Assembly (NCBI GenBank): GCA_002842985.1
Contig: PHEQ01000011.1
Location: forward strand, 1-64,000
DNA length: 64,000 bases
Direction: 5' to 3'
From: Alphaproteobacteria bacterium HGW-Alphaproteobacteria-1
GTDB lineage: Bacteria > Pseudomonadota > Alphaproteobacteria > Rhodobacterales > Rhodobacteraceae
Shown here: positions 24,506-34,086 of the stretch, piece by piece
How the letters are laid out: the number at the start of each line of letters is the position of its first letter
Numbering within the stretch: the first letter of the stretch is position 1
Translations under genes and position numbers: made by a program
Notes under the pieces: generated by a model
Database searches by the model: none
What the model saw: only the letters and a program-made list of their open reading frames with translations
What the model was told of the DNA's origin: nothing

Positions 24506-26422
24506 TCAGCCGCCCTGACCGGACGGTTTCAACCGTGGCGCGGCACTTTGATCTTCGAGTTGCGACAGCAACATGGTTTCCAACTCGGCCTCGAGTTCCC
24601 GGGCGCGCGAGATATAGGCAGCGTTTTCCAGCGTGGGCACGTTCGGATCCCACAGCGCCGCCAATTCGCGCACCGATTCGCGGTCATGATGGTAAAATGT
24701 CCTTTCCGCCTCGGCTGCCTCGTATTCGCTCAGCCCCACATTCTCGAGCACATAGCGCCCCGCGCGCAGCGAACTGTCGAACATCTCGCGCACGATGTCA
24801 TTGGCCCCGGCCTGATAGAGGCGGAACACATGGGTGCGGTCGCGCGCACGCGCCACGATGTGCAGATCGGGCCGCTCCCGACGGGCGAAACTGACCAGCC
24901 GCACGCAGGCATCCGGGTTGTCGAGCGCGGCCACAAGCACGCGCGCCTGTTCAAGACCGGCGGCATGGAGCAGGTCGGGCCGTGTCGGGTCGCCGAAGAA
25001 GCCCTTGACGCCAAAGCGTCGCATCTGCTGTATCGCGCCAAGGTCGTGATCGAGCACAACGGTCTCGAAGCCGCTTGAGCGCACGAGGCGGTTGACCACC
25101 TGTCCGAAACGCCCGATCCCGGCGATGATCACCGGACCCTTGCTGTCGATCTCATCGGGTTCCTGCGGTTCGCTCGTATCCTGCATCCGCCGCGAAAGCC
25201 ACTCATAGGCCAGAAACAGCAAGGGCGTGATCAGCATGGTAAGCGCGATGACCAGCAGCAGAACCTCGCCCATGCCGCGCGGCAACACGTTCTGCTGATC
25301 GGAAAACGCCACGAGCACAAAGCCGAACTCGCCCGCTTGCGCCAGCGACAGGGTGAACAGCCACAGATCGCGCCCGCGCAGGGCAAAGGCGCGTCCGAGG
25401 ATATAAAGGATCATGCCCTTCGCAAGGATCACCGCGAGGGCCATGCCAAGAATCGTGACGGGCGCGCCGGTAAGCACGGTGAAATTTATGCCCGCGCCGA
25501 CGGTGATGAAAAAAAGGCCCAGCAACAGGCCCTTGAACGGCGCAAGATCGCTCTCGAGCTCGTGGCGGAATTCGCTGTTGGCAAGAACCACACCAGCAAG
25601 GAAGGCGCCAAGCGCGGGCGAAAGCCCCACCAGCATCATCAGGAAAGAAATCCCCACAACGATCAGCAGCGCCAGCGCCGTATACATCTCGCGCAACCGC
25701 GCGGTGTGGATGAAGCGGAACATGGGCCGCGTCAGGTAGGCGCCCGCGAGAATGATCGCACCGACCGCCGCGATGGTGACCAGCGTCGCCCCCCAGCCCG
25801 GCAGACCTGCGATGAAATTCTGCGCCGCCTCGTGCGCGCCGCCGCCAAGCTCAGCGGCGGCCGCAGAGCGGCCGCGCGAGGCGTCGAACACCTGTTCCAC
25901 CGTGCGCGGCAGTGTCAGAAGCGGCAGAAACGCCAGCATCGGGATGACCGCGATATCCTGTGTCAGCAGCACCGAGAAGGCCGAGCGCCCGCCGCCGGTC
26001 TGCATCAGCCCCTTCTCGTTGAGCGTCTGGAGCACGATAGCGGTGGAGGAAAGAGCAAAGATCATGCCCACGGCGAGCGCAACCGTCCAGACCTGCCCCA
26101 ACCAGACCGCGACCAGCATCACCGCCAGCGTGGTCAGCACAATCTGAAGCCCCCCCAGCCCCAGAAGCCGGTGGCGCATGTCCCATAGGGCGCGCGGCTC
26201 AAGCTCCAGCCCGATGAGGAAAAGCATCATCACCACGCCGAATTCGGCCACGTGTTGCAACTCGGCGGTCTCGTGCCCGCCAACCAGCCCCAGAACCGGG
26301 CCGATGACGATGCCTGCCGCCAGATAGCCCAGAACCGACCCGAAACCCAGCCGCGCGGCCAGCGGCACGGCAATCACCATGGCCAGAAGAAACACCGTTG
26401 CCTGAAACAGGAATCCTGCCAT
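24506..26422 (-). CDS. CPA2-family monovalent cation:proton antiporter with TrkA-N domain (Kef-like)
   Basis: Multi-TM region plus GPVIIAGIGRFGQVVNRLV Rossmann domain. Confidence 0.9.
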   Translation of the reverse strand: MAGFLFQATVFLLAMVIAVPLAARLGFGSVLGYLAAGIVIGPVLGLVGGHETAELQHVAEFGVVMMLFLIGLELEPRALWDMRHRLLGLGGLQIVLTTLAVMLVAVWLGQVWTVALAVGMIFALSSTAIVLQTLNEKGLMQTGGGRSAFSVLLTQDIAVIPMLAFLPLLTLPRTVEQVFDASRGRSAAAAELGGGAHEAAQNFIAGLPGWGATLVTIAAVGAIILAGAYLTRPMFRFIHTARLREMYTALALLIVVGISFLMMLVGLSPALGAFLAGVVLANSEFRHELESDLAPFKGLLLGLFFITVGAGINFTVLTGAPVTILGMALAVILAKGMILYILGRAFALRGRDLWLFTLSLAQAGEFGFVLVAFSDQQNVLPRGMGEVLLLVIALTMLITPLLFLAYEWLSRRMQDTSEPQEPDEIDSKGPVIIAGIGRFGQVVNRLVRSSGFETVVLDHDLGAIQQMRRFGVKGFFGDPTRPDLLHAAGLEQARVLVAALDNPDACVRLVSFARRERPDLHIVARARDRTHVFRLYQAGANDIVREMFDSSLRAGRYVLENVGLSEYEAAEAERTFYHHDRESVRELAALWDPNVPTLENAAYISRARELEAELETMLLSQLEDQSAAPRLKPSGQGG

Positions 26423-26460
26423 CAGCTCTCCTATCCTTGCCGGGCGGAGCGCACCGCGCC

Positions 26461-28683
26461 TCAGCCCTTGGGCAGACGCAGGACAACATCCCGGCTGCCC
26501 TTGCGATAGCGCAATTCGTCATTGCCGATCGCCGAGACGCGCCCGCCGTCGATCCGGTCGCCCACCTGAACCTTCTGATAGCGGCCATTGGCAAGGCGCA
26601 CCAGCGCGCGGCGATTGGACGGAGCGCCATAGACGCCGATAAGGTTGACCTGTCTCAGATTGATGGCGTTGCGGGTGGTGGCCTGCTGCGCGATCGAGGC
26701 CGAGGTCGGGATGCGCGGCGCGGCGGCAGCGGTGCGGGTGAGTTCCGGCTCGCCGTCGTCCGCCTCGATTGCCGGAGCGCGCTGCGGCGCGGGTGCAACC
26801 GGGGCGGCGGGCGCGGCACGCACCGCAGCACGCTCAATCGATTGTGGCCGCAGGCGCGGCTTGAGCGAGGCGGCAACGGCCTGCTCGGTAGCCTCGTCAA
26901 GGGCTTGCTGGATGGCCTCTGCGTCAGGCTGCGGCACAGATACAAGCGTGGCGGGCCGCAAACGCGGGCGCAGCGTGGCCAGTTCGCTGCGGCTTCGCCC
27001 GCCAAGCGCGCCGCGCTCCTGCTGTTCGCTCAGGTTCTCGGGGCGGGGCCGGGGCCGGATACCGGACAATCGTTCGCGCGCAGCCAGTGCCTCGGGCGTG
27101 GGCGTGAGGTCCGGGATCGGCACCGCGCGCACCGGCATGGTCTCGGGGCGCAGCGGCGGCAGTCCCGCGCGGACGATCACGCCGCTGGGGGTCAGCGCGC
27201 CCTCGGGTGTCGCGGTCACAAGACCGCGCGCGTCAAGCGCGAAGGTCTGGCCAGGTTGCGGCGGGCGCGCAGGCAGGGGCGGGCGCGCATCAACGGCAAG
27301 GGCGCGCTCGGCGGGCAAGGCGACCGCATCGCCGAAACGCAGGGCCTCGTCGATCGAGGTCTGGTAAAGCGCGTCGAGCGTATCGCTTGCCGGTTCGTTC
27401 GGGGGCATGGGGGCAGTTGGCCAGATGCCGGTGGCCGCATAACGCGCCCGCGCCTCCTCGGGGCTGCGCGGCTCGGTCCATTGCGGAATGACCGGGGCCT
27501 GCGGCGTCACTTCGGGCTGCGGCTCAGCCGGCACCTCTGGCGCGGCCACGATCTCGGGGGCCGGAACCGGGGTGGGCGGTGTCAGCCCTGGCGCTTCTGC
27601 GGGGGCAGCGGCAGGCCGGGACGGTTCTGGCGCGGCACTATCCGCAAGTTCCGGGATGTCCGGGGTCACGGCGATCTGTGGCTCCGGTCCACGCAGGAGC
27701 CGACCCAGCCCGCTATCGGGAAAAATCGAGGCAAGGGCGGCGACCCCGACCATCAAGAGCAGCAAGGCCGCGGTCAGGATCAACCCGAGGAACCGTGGCT
27801 TGCCCCGGCGTTCGGCTTGCGACTGGCGCGCGCCGAAGATGGTGAGGCGCTCGGCCTCGCTCTCGGGTGCCACGACCGGCGGGGCGGTGATCCGGGAGGT
27901 TATGATGCCTTTGGACGGCATCGACGACGGCGCCTCGGGCTGCTCCCTCTCTGACGGGGCAACCTGAGGCGCAAGGCTTGCGCGGGCCACGCCCGAGAGG
28001 GTGCGCGCTGCGGTTTCCGGAAGTGGCGGTGCAGGGGTGAAGCGCGCGGCGCCATCGAGTTTCGGCGCGGTCACAGGCAGCCCGCCACGTTCGGCGCGGA
28101 TCGACGCGAAGAGGAACAGAGGTTCCGCTTCCTCTTCCTCTTCCGCTTTCGCAACAGGTTCGGGCGTGGGCACCGGCGCAGGGGTTGCGGCGTGATCCCC
28201 GGCGCTGTCGGTCGGGCCGAAGAACGGCTCGCCTGCAAAGACGCCCGTATCGGGCTGCGCCACGAAGCTCACCGGGTTGAAGCCGTGTTCGAGCGCAAAG
28301 CTCTCGGCCTCTTCCAGGGTCTCGCGCGCGACGGCGGCCACCTGCAAGCGATCCCCTGCAACTGTCCAGTCAAAGGCCAGGTCGTGCAGCGCGTAGGGCG
28401 TCGCCCCGTCAAGCGCATCCGCGGCCGCCGCGTCGTAATCGCCATGAGGCGCAGAGGCGGCGGGCAGATCGAGATAGCGGATCTGTTCCTCGGGGATGAT
28501 CAGCTTGGTCGCCGTGCCCGAGGGCGCGAGCGTCTGCGCCTTTTGGCGCAGCGCCGCCAGCTCGCCCGCAAGATCGCCCGTGTCGAGCGCGACCGCACCC
28601 ACAACGTGCTGATCGGCCCCCGCCGCAAGGTGCAGGAGGGTAATCCCATCGAGCGAGAGGTTGAGGGCGAAATTCGGTTTCAT
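26461..28683 (-). CDS. large Pro/Ala-rich membrane-anchored protein, unknown function
   Basis: About 740 aa: globular N-terminus, one TM (FLGLILTAALLLLMVGVAALASIF), long Pro-rich linker, C-terminal QVNLIGVYGAPSNRRALVRLANGRYQKVQVGDRIDGGRVSAIGNDELRYRKGSRDVVLRLP (PilP/GspC-like). Confidence 0.7.
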   Translation of the reverse strand: MKPNFALNLSLDGITLLHLAAGADQHVVGAVALDTGDLAGELAALRQKAQTLAPSGTATKLIIPEEQIRYLDLPAASAPHGDYDAAAADALDGATPYALHDLAFDWTVAGDRLQVAAVARETLEEAESFALEHGFNPVSFVAQPDTGVFAGEPFFGPTDSAGDHAATPAPVPTPEPVAKAEEEEEAEPLFLFASIRAERGGLPVTAPKLDGAARFTPAPPLPETAARTLSGVARASLAPQVAPSEREQPEAPSSMPSKGIITSRITAPPVVAPESEAERLTIFGARQSQAERRGKPRFLGLILTAALLLLMVGVAALASIFPDSGLGRLLRGPEPQIAVTPDIPELADSAAPEPSRPAAAPAEAPGLTPPTPVPAPEIVAAPEVPAEPQPEVTPQAPVIPQWTEPRSPEEARARYAATGIWPTAPMPPNEPASDTLDALYQTSIDEALRFGDAVALPAERALAVDARPPLPARPPQPGQTFALDARGLVTATPEGALTPSGVIVRAGLPPLRPETMPVRAVPIPDLTPTPEALAARERLSGIRPRPRPENLSEQQERGALGGRSRSELATLRPRLRPATLVSVPQPDAEAIQQALDEATEQAVAASLKPRLRPQSIERAAVRAAPAAPVAPAPQRAPAIEADDGEPELTRTAAAAPRIPTSASIAQQATTRNAINLRQVNLIGVYGAPSNRRALVRLANGRYQKVQVGDRIDGGRVSAIGNDELRYRKGSRDVVLRLPKG

Positions 28684-28811
28684 CACTGTCGTCTTAGCAC
28701 GCACACACCATTACAGGGAGTCGTCAATCTCGTACCGGACTGTAGCGCAGCCCGGTCCCGAGGCCAACCACACGGGTCGCGCGCAGAGGCGGCGCGCGGC
28801 CCCTTGCGCAC

Positions 28812-30092
28812 TTAGCTGCCTGCGCGGGCGAGCGCCTGATCGAGATCGGCCATCAGGTCCTCGGCATCCTCGATCCCGATGGAGATGCGCACCACGTTCG
28901 GCGCAGCCCCGGCGGCCTTTTGCTGCTCGGGGGTCAATTGCCGGTGCGTGGTCGAGGCGGAGTGGATCACAAGGCTGCGGGTATCGCCCAGATTGGCCAC
29001 ATGGCTGAACAACTCCAGCGAATCGACAAAGCGCACGCAGGCGTCATAGCCCCCCTTGAGCGCCACGGTGAAGAGCCCGCCCGCGCCCTTGGGGCAGATG
29101 CGCGCCACCCGGTCATGCCAGGGTGAGGAAGCCAACCCGGCATAGGTCACACCTTCGACGGCGGGATGTTGCTCGAGCCAGCCCGCGATACGTTCGGCAT
29201 TCTCGCAATGGCGCTGCATCCGCAAGCTGAGCGTCTCGATCCCCATCAGGGTGTAATGCGCCGCCTGCGGGTTCAGCGTCATGCCCAGATCGCGCAAACC
29301 GACCGCGATACCATGGAAGGTGAAGGCGAGCGGCCCGAAAGTCTCGTGGAACCTGAGACCATGATAGGCCGGTTCAGGCTCGCTGAGCGAGGGGAACTTG
29401 TCCGAGGCGGACCAGTCGAACTGCCCGGAATCCACCACGCAGCCGCCCGTCACCGTGCCGTTTCCAGTCAGGAACTTGGTCATGGAATGCACCACAAGCG
29501 TGGCACCATGCTCGATCGGGCGGCACAGGTAAGGCGTGGCCGAGGTGTTGTCGACGATGAGCGGCAGGCCGGCGGCATCGGCAATTTTCGCCACCGCGTC
29601 GAGATCGGCGATATGACCCCCCGGATTGGCGATGGATTCGCAGAAAATCGCGCGGGTGTTGTCATCAATCGCGGCATTTATAGCATCGGCATCGTCGATA
29701 TCGACGAATTTGGCGGACCAGCCGAATCGCCGGATCGTCTGGCTGAACTGCGTGACCGACCCGCCATAGAGCCGCGTGGACACGACCACGTTGAGCCCCG
29801 GCCCCATCAAGGGAAACAGCGCCATGATCTGCGCCGCGTGCCCCGAAGAACAGCACACCGCCCCGGCCCCGCCCTCGAGTGTGGCCACACGTTCCTGCAA
29901 GGCCGCCACGGTCGGATTGGTCAGGCGCGAATAGATATAGCCCACCTCCTGCAGGTTGAAGAGCGCCGCCGCGTGTTCGGCGTCGCGGAACACATAGGCG
30001 GTGGTCTGATAGATCGGCACCTGCCGCGCGCCGGTGGCGGGGTCGGGACGTGCGCCCGCGTGGATCTGCAATGTGTTGAAACCATAGGCCAT
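28812..30092 (-). CDS. O-acetylhomoserine aminocarboxypropyltransferase / Cys-Met metabolism PLP enzyme
   Basis: GFNTLQIHAGARPDPATGARQVPIYQTTAYVF... VVHSMTKFLTGNG. Confidence 0.92.
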   Translation of the reverse strand: MAYGFNTLQIHAGARPDPATGARQVPIYQTTAYVFRDAEHAAALFNLQEVGYIYSRLTNPTVAALQERVATLEGGAGAVCCSSGHAAQIMALFPLMGPGLNVVVSTRLYGGSVTQFSQTIRRFGWSAKFVDIDDADAINAAIDDNTRAIFCESIANPGGHIADLDAVAKIADAAGLPLIVDNTSATPYLCRPIEHGATLVVHSMTKFLTGNGTVTGGCVVDSGQFDWSASDKFPSLSEPEPAYHGLRFHETFGPLAFTFHGIAVGLRDLGMTLNPQAAHYTLMGIETLSLRMQRHCENAERIAGWLEQHPAVEGVTYAGLASSPWHDRVARICPKGAGGLFTVALKGGYDACVRFVDSLELFSHVANLGDTRSLVIHSASTTHRQLTPEQQKAAGAAPNVVRISIGIEDAEDLMADLDQALARAGS

Positions 30093-30174
30093 GGGGCGCT
30101 CCTCCTTGCGAAATGCTTGGGTTCCGGGTTACGGCATCGGGGCGCTTCACGCAACGGGCAGGGGGAGAACAGGC

Positions 30175-30588
30175 ATGCCGAATCCGTTTCATCTGGCGAT
30201 CAACGTGACCGATCTTGACGCGGCGCGGGGATTTTATGGCGGGGTTCTGGGCGCGGTCGAGGGGCGATCGACCGCGACATGGGTGGATTTTGATTTCTTC
30301 GGCCATCAACTCTCGCTGCATCTGGGCACGCCCTTTGCCACCGAAGCCACCGGCAAGGTGGGCGATCACATGGTGCCGATGCCGCATTTCGGAGTGGTGC
30401 TGCCGCTCACGCTCTGGCGTGATCTGGCCGCGCGGCTCGAGGCGGCGGGGGTGGATTTCGTGATCCCGCCCTCGGTGCGATTCGAGGGCGAGCCGGGCGA
30501 ACAATGGACCATGTTCTTTCGTGATCCTTGCGGCAACCCGATCGAGGTGAAGGGCTTTGCCGATATGGCGGCGGTGTTTGCGGGGTGA
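30175..30588 (+). CDS. VOC/glyoxalase family protein
   Basis: MPNPFHLAINVTDLDAARGFYGGVLGAVEGR ... FFRDPCGNPIEVKGF. Confidence 0.88.
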   Translation: MPNPFHLAINVTDLDAARGFYGGVLGAVEGRSTATWVDFDFFGHQLSLHLGTPFATEATGKVGDHMVPMPHFGVVLPLTLWRDLAARLEAAGVDFVIPPSVRFEGEPGEQWTMFFRDPCGNPIEVKGFADMAAVFAG

Positions 30589-30627
30589 GCGGGCAGGCCG
30601 CCTGTTCTGTTGACCGTCACGGCAACC

Positions 30628-30784
30628 GTCATCCCCGCGAAAGCGGGGATCTCCTCACACCGAGAAATCCTCGGGTCAGGCCCGAGGATGACCGGGTGGG
30701 TGTGGCCGGAGATCCTCGGGTCGGGCCCGAGGATGACGCGGGCTTGATGGTTGGACAGATCCTCGGTCCAAACCCGACGATGAC
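30628..30784. repeat. cluster of intergenic palindromic (REP-like) units
   Basis: GTCATCCCCGCGAAAGCGGGGATCTCC; ATCCTCGGGTCAGGCCCGAGGATGAC; GATCCTCGGGTCGGGCCCGAGGATGAC; degenerate GATCCTCGGTCCAAACCCGACGATGAC. Confidence 0.85.
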
Positions 30785-30803
30785 GGGCACCCGCGCGCGA
30801 CCC

Positions 30804-31805
30804 TTACCGCATCCAGAACCCGTTGCGCTTGATCGTGTTGCGGATCGCCTGTTCGCGGACAGGCAGGTTCTCGCGGTCGAATAGCGCGCGCACCTTGTCG
30901 CCTCGTCCCTGATAGATCATCCGCTTGATCGGCTCGTAATCCTTGAGCACCTTCTTGATCCGTTGGGGCGCGGTCACGTCACGAAGCACCTCGACCACAT
31001 GATCGCTCTCGCGGGCATACAGCAGCGGCAGCGTCCGGTAATGGCAGGTCACCGCCCCGTCGAGCAGTCCCTCGGGCAGCGTGTCGCGCCCGCCGCCCAA
31101 TCCATGGATGACCAGGGGCAGCGCCACCTGATCGAGCCACGGCTCGAGCGGCTGGCAGACAAGTTCGGGTGGCGGGTCGTCACGGATCGCCACCGCATAG
31201 TCGAGAAACCGCCGCCCGAAGACGCGCGGGCAGCGGTAAAAGAAGAAGCCCGCGTTGAAATAAAGATAGCGCTTCCAGTATTCGTCGGGCTGACCCGGAT
31301 CGAGCGAACTTTCGTAATCCAGCCCGAACCGGTCATAGAGCGATTTCCAGATTGCGCCGTAACCGGGACCGTAAAGCTCGATCTGCGGCCAGGTCCCCTC
31401 GCGCCTCAGAGAGGCCGTCGGACGCGCGAAATCGAAGGGCACGCCTGCCACCTCTCCCGTCACCAGCGTATCGGTGTCGAAGAATACGAACGGGGCGCCC
31501 TCGGGCATCGACAAGAGCGCCTCGATCTTGTTGCCGTAAGGGTAGGCATGGCCGAAATAGCGGCTCTCGAACGGCACGATCTCGGCGCCGAACCCCTCGA
31601 GCAGCGCGCGCGTCTCGTCGCCCTTTATGCGTGGATCGTTTGGCCAGAGCGGCCCCGGTTGTGGCTCAGCCACCAGAAGGCGCCCCGCGAAACCCGGCGA
31701 CATGGCGCGCAGAGAGGCGGCAAAAATCACCGCCTCGTATTGCAGCCGCCCGCCCTGCGCAACGATCACGATGTTGAACGCGTCTGATTTGGCCGGTTTT
31801 GCCAT
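30804..31805 (-). CDS. conserved hypothetical, glycosyltransferase-like fold
   Basis: APFVFFDTDTLVTGEV (DxD-like) and YLYFNAGFFFYRCP. Confidence 0.55.
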   Translation of the reverse strand: MAKPAKSDAFNIVIVAQGGRLQYEAVIFAASLRAMSPGFAGRLLVAEPQPGPLWPNDPRIKGDETRALLEGFGAEIVPFESRYFGHAYPYGNKIEALLSMPEGAPFVFFDTDTLVTGEVAGVPFDFARPTASLRREGTWPQIELYGPGYGAIWKSLYDRFGLDYESSLDPGQPDEYWKRYLYFNAGFFFYRCPRVFGRRFLDYAVAIRDDPPPELVCQPLEPWLDQVALPLVIHGLGGGRDTLPEGLLDGAVTCHYRTLPLLYARESDHVVEVLRDVTAPQRIKKVLKDYEPIKRMIYQGRGDKVRALFDRENLPVREQAIRNTIKRNGFWMR

Positions 31806-31971
31806 GTCTCTGCCCCCGCCTTTTGAGCGGCACTATACGCGCGGCGGCAGAATGTCAGAAAGGGGAAAGTGGTGGACCGAACGGGAGCGGAATCGAACCG
31901 CCTGCTTGAGGTTCTCCGGGAAGCGGGACACCATCTCGCACCTTGTGATCTAACCGGTCCGAGATGCGGAG

Positions 31972-32391
31972 ATGAGCGCCTTAGATAGAAAGTTCAATAA
32001 GTTAGCAAAGGGCAAGCGGCCCAAGTAGCCGCCGCCGTTCCCGCTGCGCTTCACCTTTGACGAGCGGACGATGCTGGACATATTGCGGGGCAACATGCCG
32101 CTGGGACGGTATATCCGCGAGCAAGTGCTCGGGGATGATGCTGCGCCGCGCAAGAAACGTGGGCGCTATCCGGTCAAGGATCATGAAGCCCTCGGGCATG
32201 TCCTGGGCGCGCTCGGCTCGTCGCGCCTGTCTTGCAATCTGAACCAGCTCGCCCGCGCTTCCAAAAGCGGATCGCTGCCGGTCGCGCCGGAGACGGAAGC
32301 CTATCTTCGTCGGGCTTATGAAGACGTGAAGGCCATGCGGCAGGAACTGCTGCGGGCACTCGGCAGCTTGAGCGTCGGGGGTGAGCCATGA
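31972..32391 (+). pseudogene. MobC-like plasmid mobilisation accessory protein, interrupted by an in-frame amber stop
   Basis: MSALDRKFNKLAKGKRPK*PPPFPLRFTFDERTMLDILRGNMPLGRYIREQVLGDDAAPRKKRGRYP...LNQLARASKSGSLPVAPETEAYLRRAYEDVKAMRQELLRAL; TAG at 32026-32028 in the same frame. Confidence 0.75.
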
Positions 32392-32507
32392 TCCTGAAAG
32401 GTTCCCAGCGCGGCAATGCGGCCAAGCTCGCCCGTCACTTGATGAACATTCGGGACAACGCGCATGTCGAGCTGCGCAAGCTGCGCGGCGTCGTCTCCGA
32501 GGCGTAG
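32388..32507 (+). pseudogene. 5' stub of a relaxase/mobilisation nuclease
   Basis: MILKGSQRGNAAKLARHLMNIRDNAHVELRKLRGVVSEA*; relaxase N-terminus pattern, truncated at 39 aa, ATGA-coupled to the mobC remnant. Confidence 0.7.
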
Positions 32508-32692
32508 CTACTCGATGTTCTGCTCGGACCATCGAAAACCGCACCATGCGCTGCTGGGGAATGCTGAAATGACGACGCGGTCGATGCACCTTGAGGCGGC
32601 GCGTGCAGCCAAACAAGAAAGCAGATCACCCGGAGCCCACAGCCGGTCTCCGCTGTGATGAGGTTCGCAAATCCCACCCACGCGCCTCACGC

Positions 32693-32717
32693 GATCCCCG
32701 TCCGCGCGGGGATGATG
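32693..32717. repeat. isolated REP-like palindrome
   Basis: GATCCCCGTCCGCGCGGGGATGATG, similar to the unit at 30.63 kb. Confidence 0.6.
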
Positions 32718-32862
32718 TCTTTTTCATCAGCGTCTCATACCAACGGCGCCGCCCCTTGAGCCCGTCCGGGGCCGCGCAATCGACCGCGACGCAATACCGA
32801 CGCGGGTATGGCCCGCGCGAAAACCGCTTTTCTGTCCCCCCGTTTCACGCGAGGAAGAAGAC

Positions 32863-34086
32863 ATGCCGATTCTCGCCTTCCTCCGCGACAATGCGCGCTG
32901 GCTGACGGTCGGCGTTTTGCTGACCTTTCTGTCGAGTTTCGGGCAGACCTATTTCATCTCGGTCTTTGCCGGTGAAATCCGCGCTGATTTCGGGCTAAGT
33001 CACGGGGAGTGGGGCGCAATATACGCGGCGGGCACCACCGCTTCGGCGCTGTTGATGGTCTGGGCCGGGGGGCTGACCGATCTTTTCCGCGTGCGCGTTC
33101 TGGCCCCTGCCGTGCTTCTCCTGATGACCGGCGCGTGCCTCTTCATGGCGCTCAACCCGGTGTGGTGGCTGTTGCCGGTGATCGTCTTCGCGCTGCGCTT
33201 TTCCGGTCAGGGGATGATGAGCCATCTGGCTGTCATTGCCATGGCGCGCTGGTTCGTCGCCACCCGCGGCAAGGCCCTGTCGGTAGCGACGCTGGGCAAT
33301 GCAATCGGCGAGTCATTGTTGCCGATCGTTTTCGTGGCACTCCTGATCACGTATGACTGGCGCACGCTGTGGGTTGTGGCGGGGGTCGCGGCCCTCATCG
33401 GCATCCCGCTGCTTCTTCTGCTCCTCCGAAAGGAGCGCACGCCGCAAAGCTGGGCGCAAACAAGCCAATCCCTTGGAATGCGGGGGCAGCACTGGACCCG
33501 GGGAGAAGCGTTGCGGCATTTCCTGTTCTGGTTCATGGTGCCTGCGCTTTTGGGCCCGTCGGCCTTCAACACCGCGTTCTTCTTTCATCAGGTGCATATC
33601 GCCGAGGTGAAGGCCGTGGCGCATCTGGATCTGGTCGCCATGTTTCCGCTTTACACGGTGGTCGGCATCGGCGCGATGGTGCTTGCCGGGTTTCTGATCG
33701 ACCGGCTTGGCACGTCGCGGGTGCTGCCGTTCATCCAGCTTCCGATGATCGGGGCCTTCCTCGTGTTTTCGGTCTCGGACGGGCCCATTTTGCTGCTCGC
33801 GGGCTTTGTGCTGCTGGCGCTCACCACCGGGGCCAACAGCGTGGTGCCGAATGCATTCTGGGCCGAGTTCTATGGCAGCGCCAATATGGGCTCGATCAAG
33901 GCGATGGCGGCGGCGATCATGGTGCTCGGCTCTGCCATTGGTCCTGGAATTACCGGGATCGGGATTGATCTCGGCATCGGGATCGAGACGCAATTCGTCA
34001 TGATTGCGGCCTATTTCACCTTTTCAAGCCTGATGATGACGATCGGCGTTGTGCGCGCCCGGCCAGAGCTATCGCAACCGCTTTAG
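32863..34086 (+). CDS. MFS transporter
   Basis: 12-TM pattern; LLTFLSSFGQTYFISVFAGEIRADFGLSHGEWGAIYAAGTTASALLMVWAG. Confidence 0.9.
   Translation: MPILAFLRDNARWLTVGVLLTFLSSFGQTYFISVFAGEIRADFGLSHGEWGAIYAAGTTASALLMVWAGGLTDLFRVRVLAPAVLLLMTGACLFMALNPVWWLLPVIVFALRFSGQGMMSHLAVIAMARWFVATRGKALSVATLGNAIGESLLPIVFVALLITYDWRTLWVVAGVAALIGIPLLLLLLRKERTPQSWAQTSQSLGMRGQHWTRGEALRHFLFWFMVPALLGPSAFNTAFFFHQVHIAEVKAVAHLDLVAMFPLYTVVGIGAMVLAGFLIDRLGTSRVLPFIQLPMIGAFLVFSVSDGPILLLAGFVLLALTTGANSVVPNAFWAEFYGSANMGSIKAMAAAIMVLGSAIGPGITGIGIDLGIGIETQFVMIAAYFTFSSLMMTIGVVRARPELSQPL

Noticed and set aside
30628-30784. Possible CRISPR array
   Set aside because: Units are imperfect palindromes with irregular spacing and diverging sequence; no regular spacers and no cas genes.
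32508-32862. Continuation of the relaxase or an insertion sequence after the stub
   Set aside because: Translated all nearby plus frames; nothing recognisable as relaxase, transposase or IS terminal repeats.
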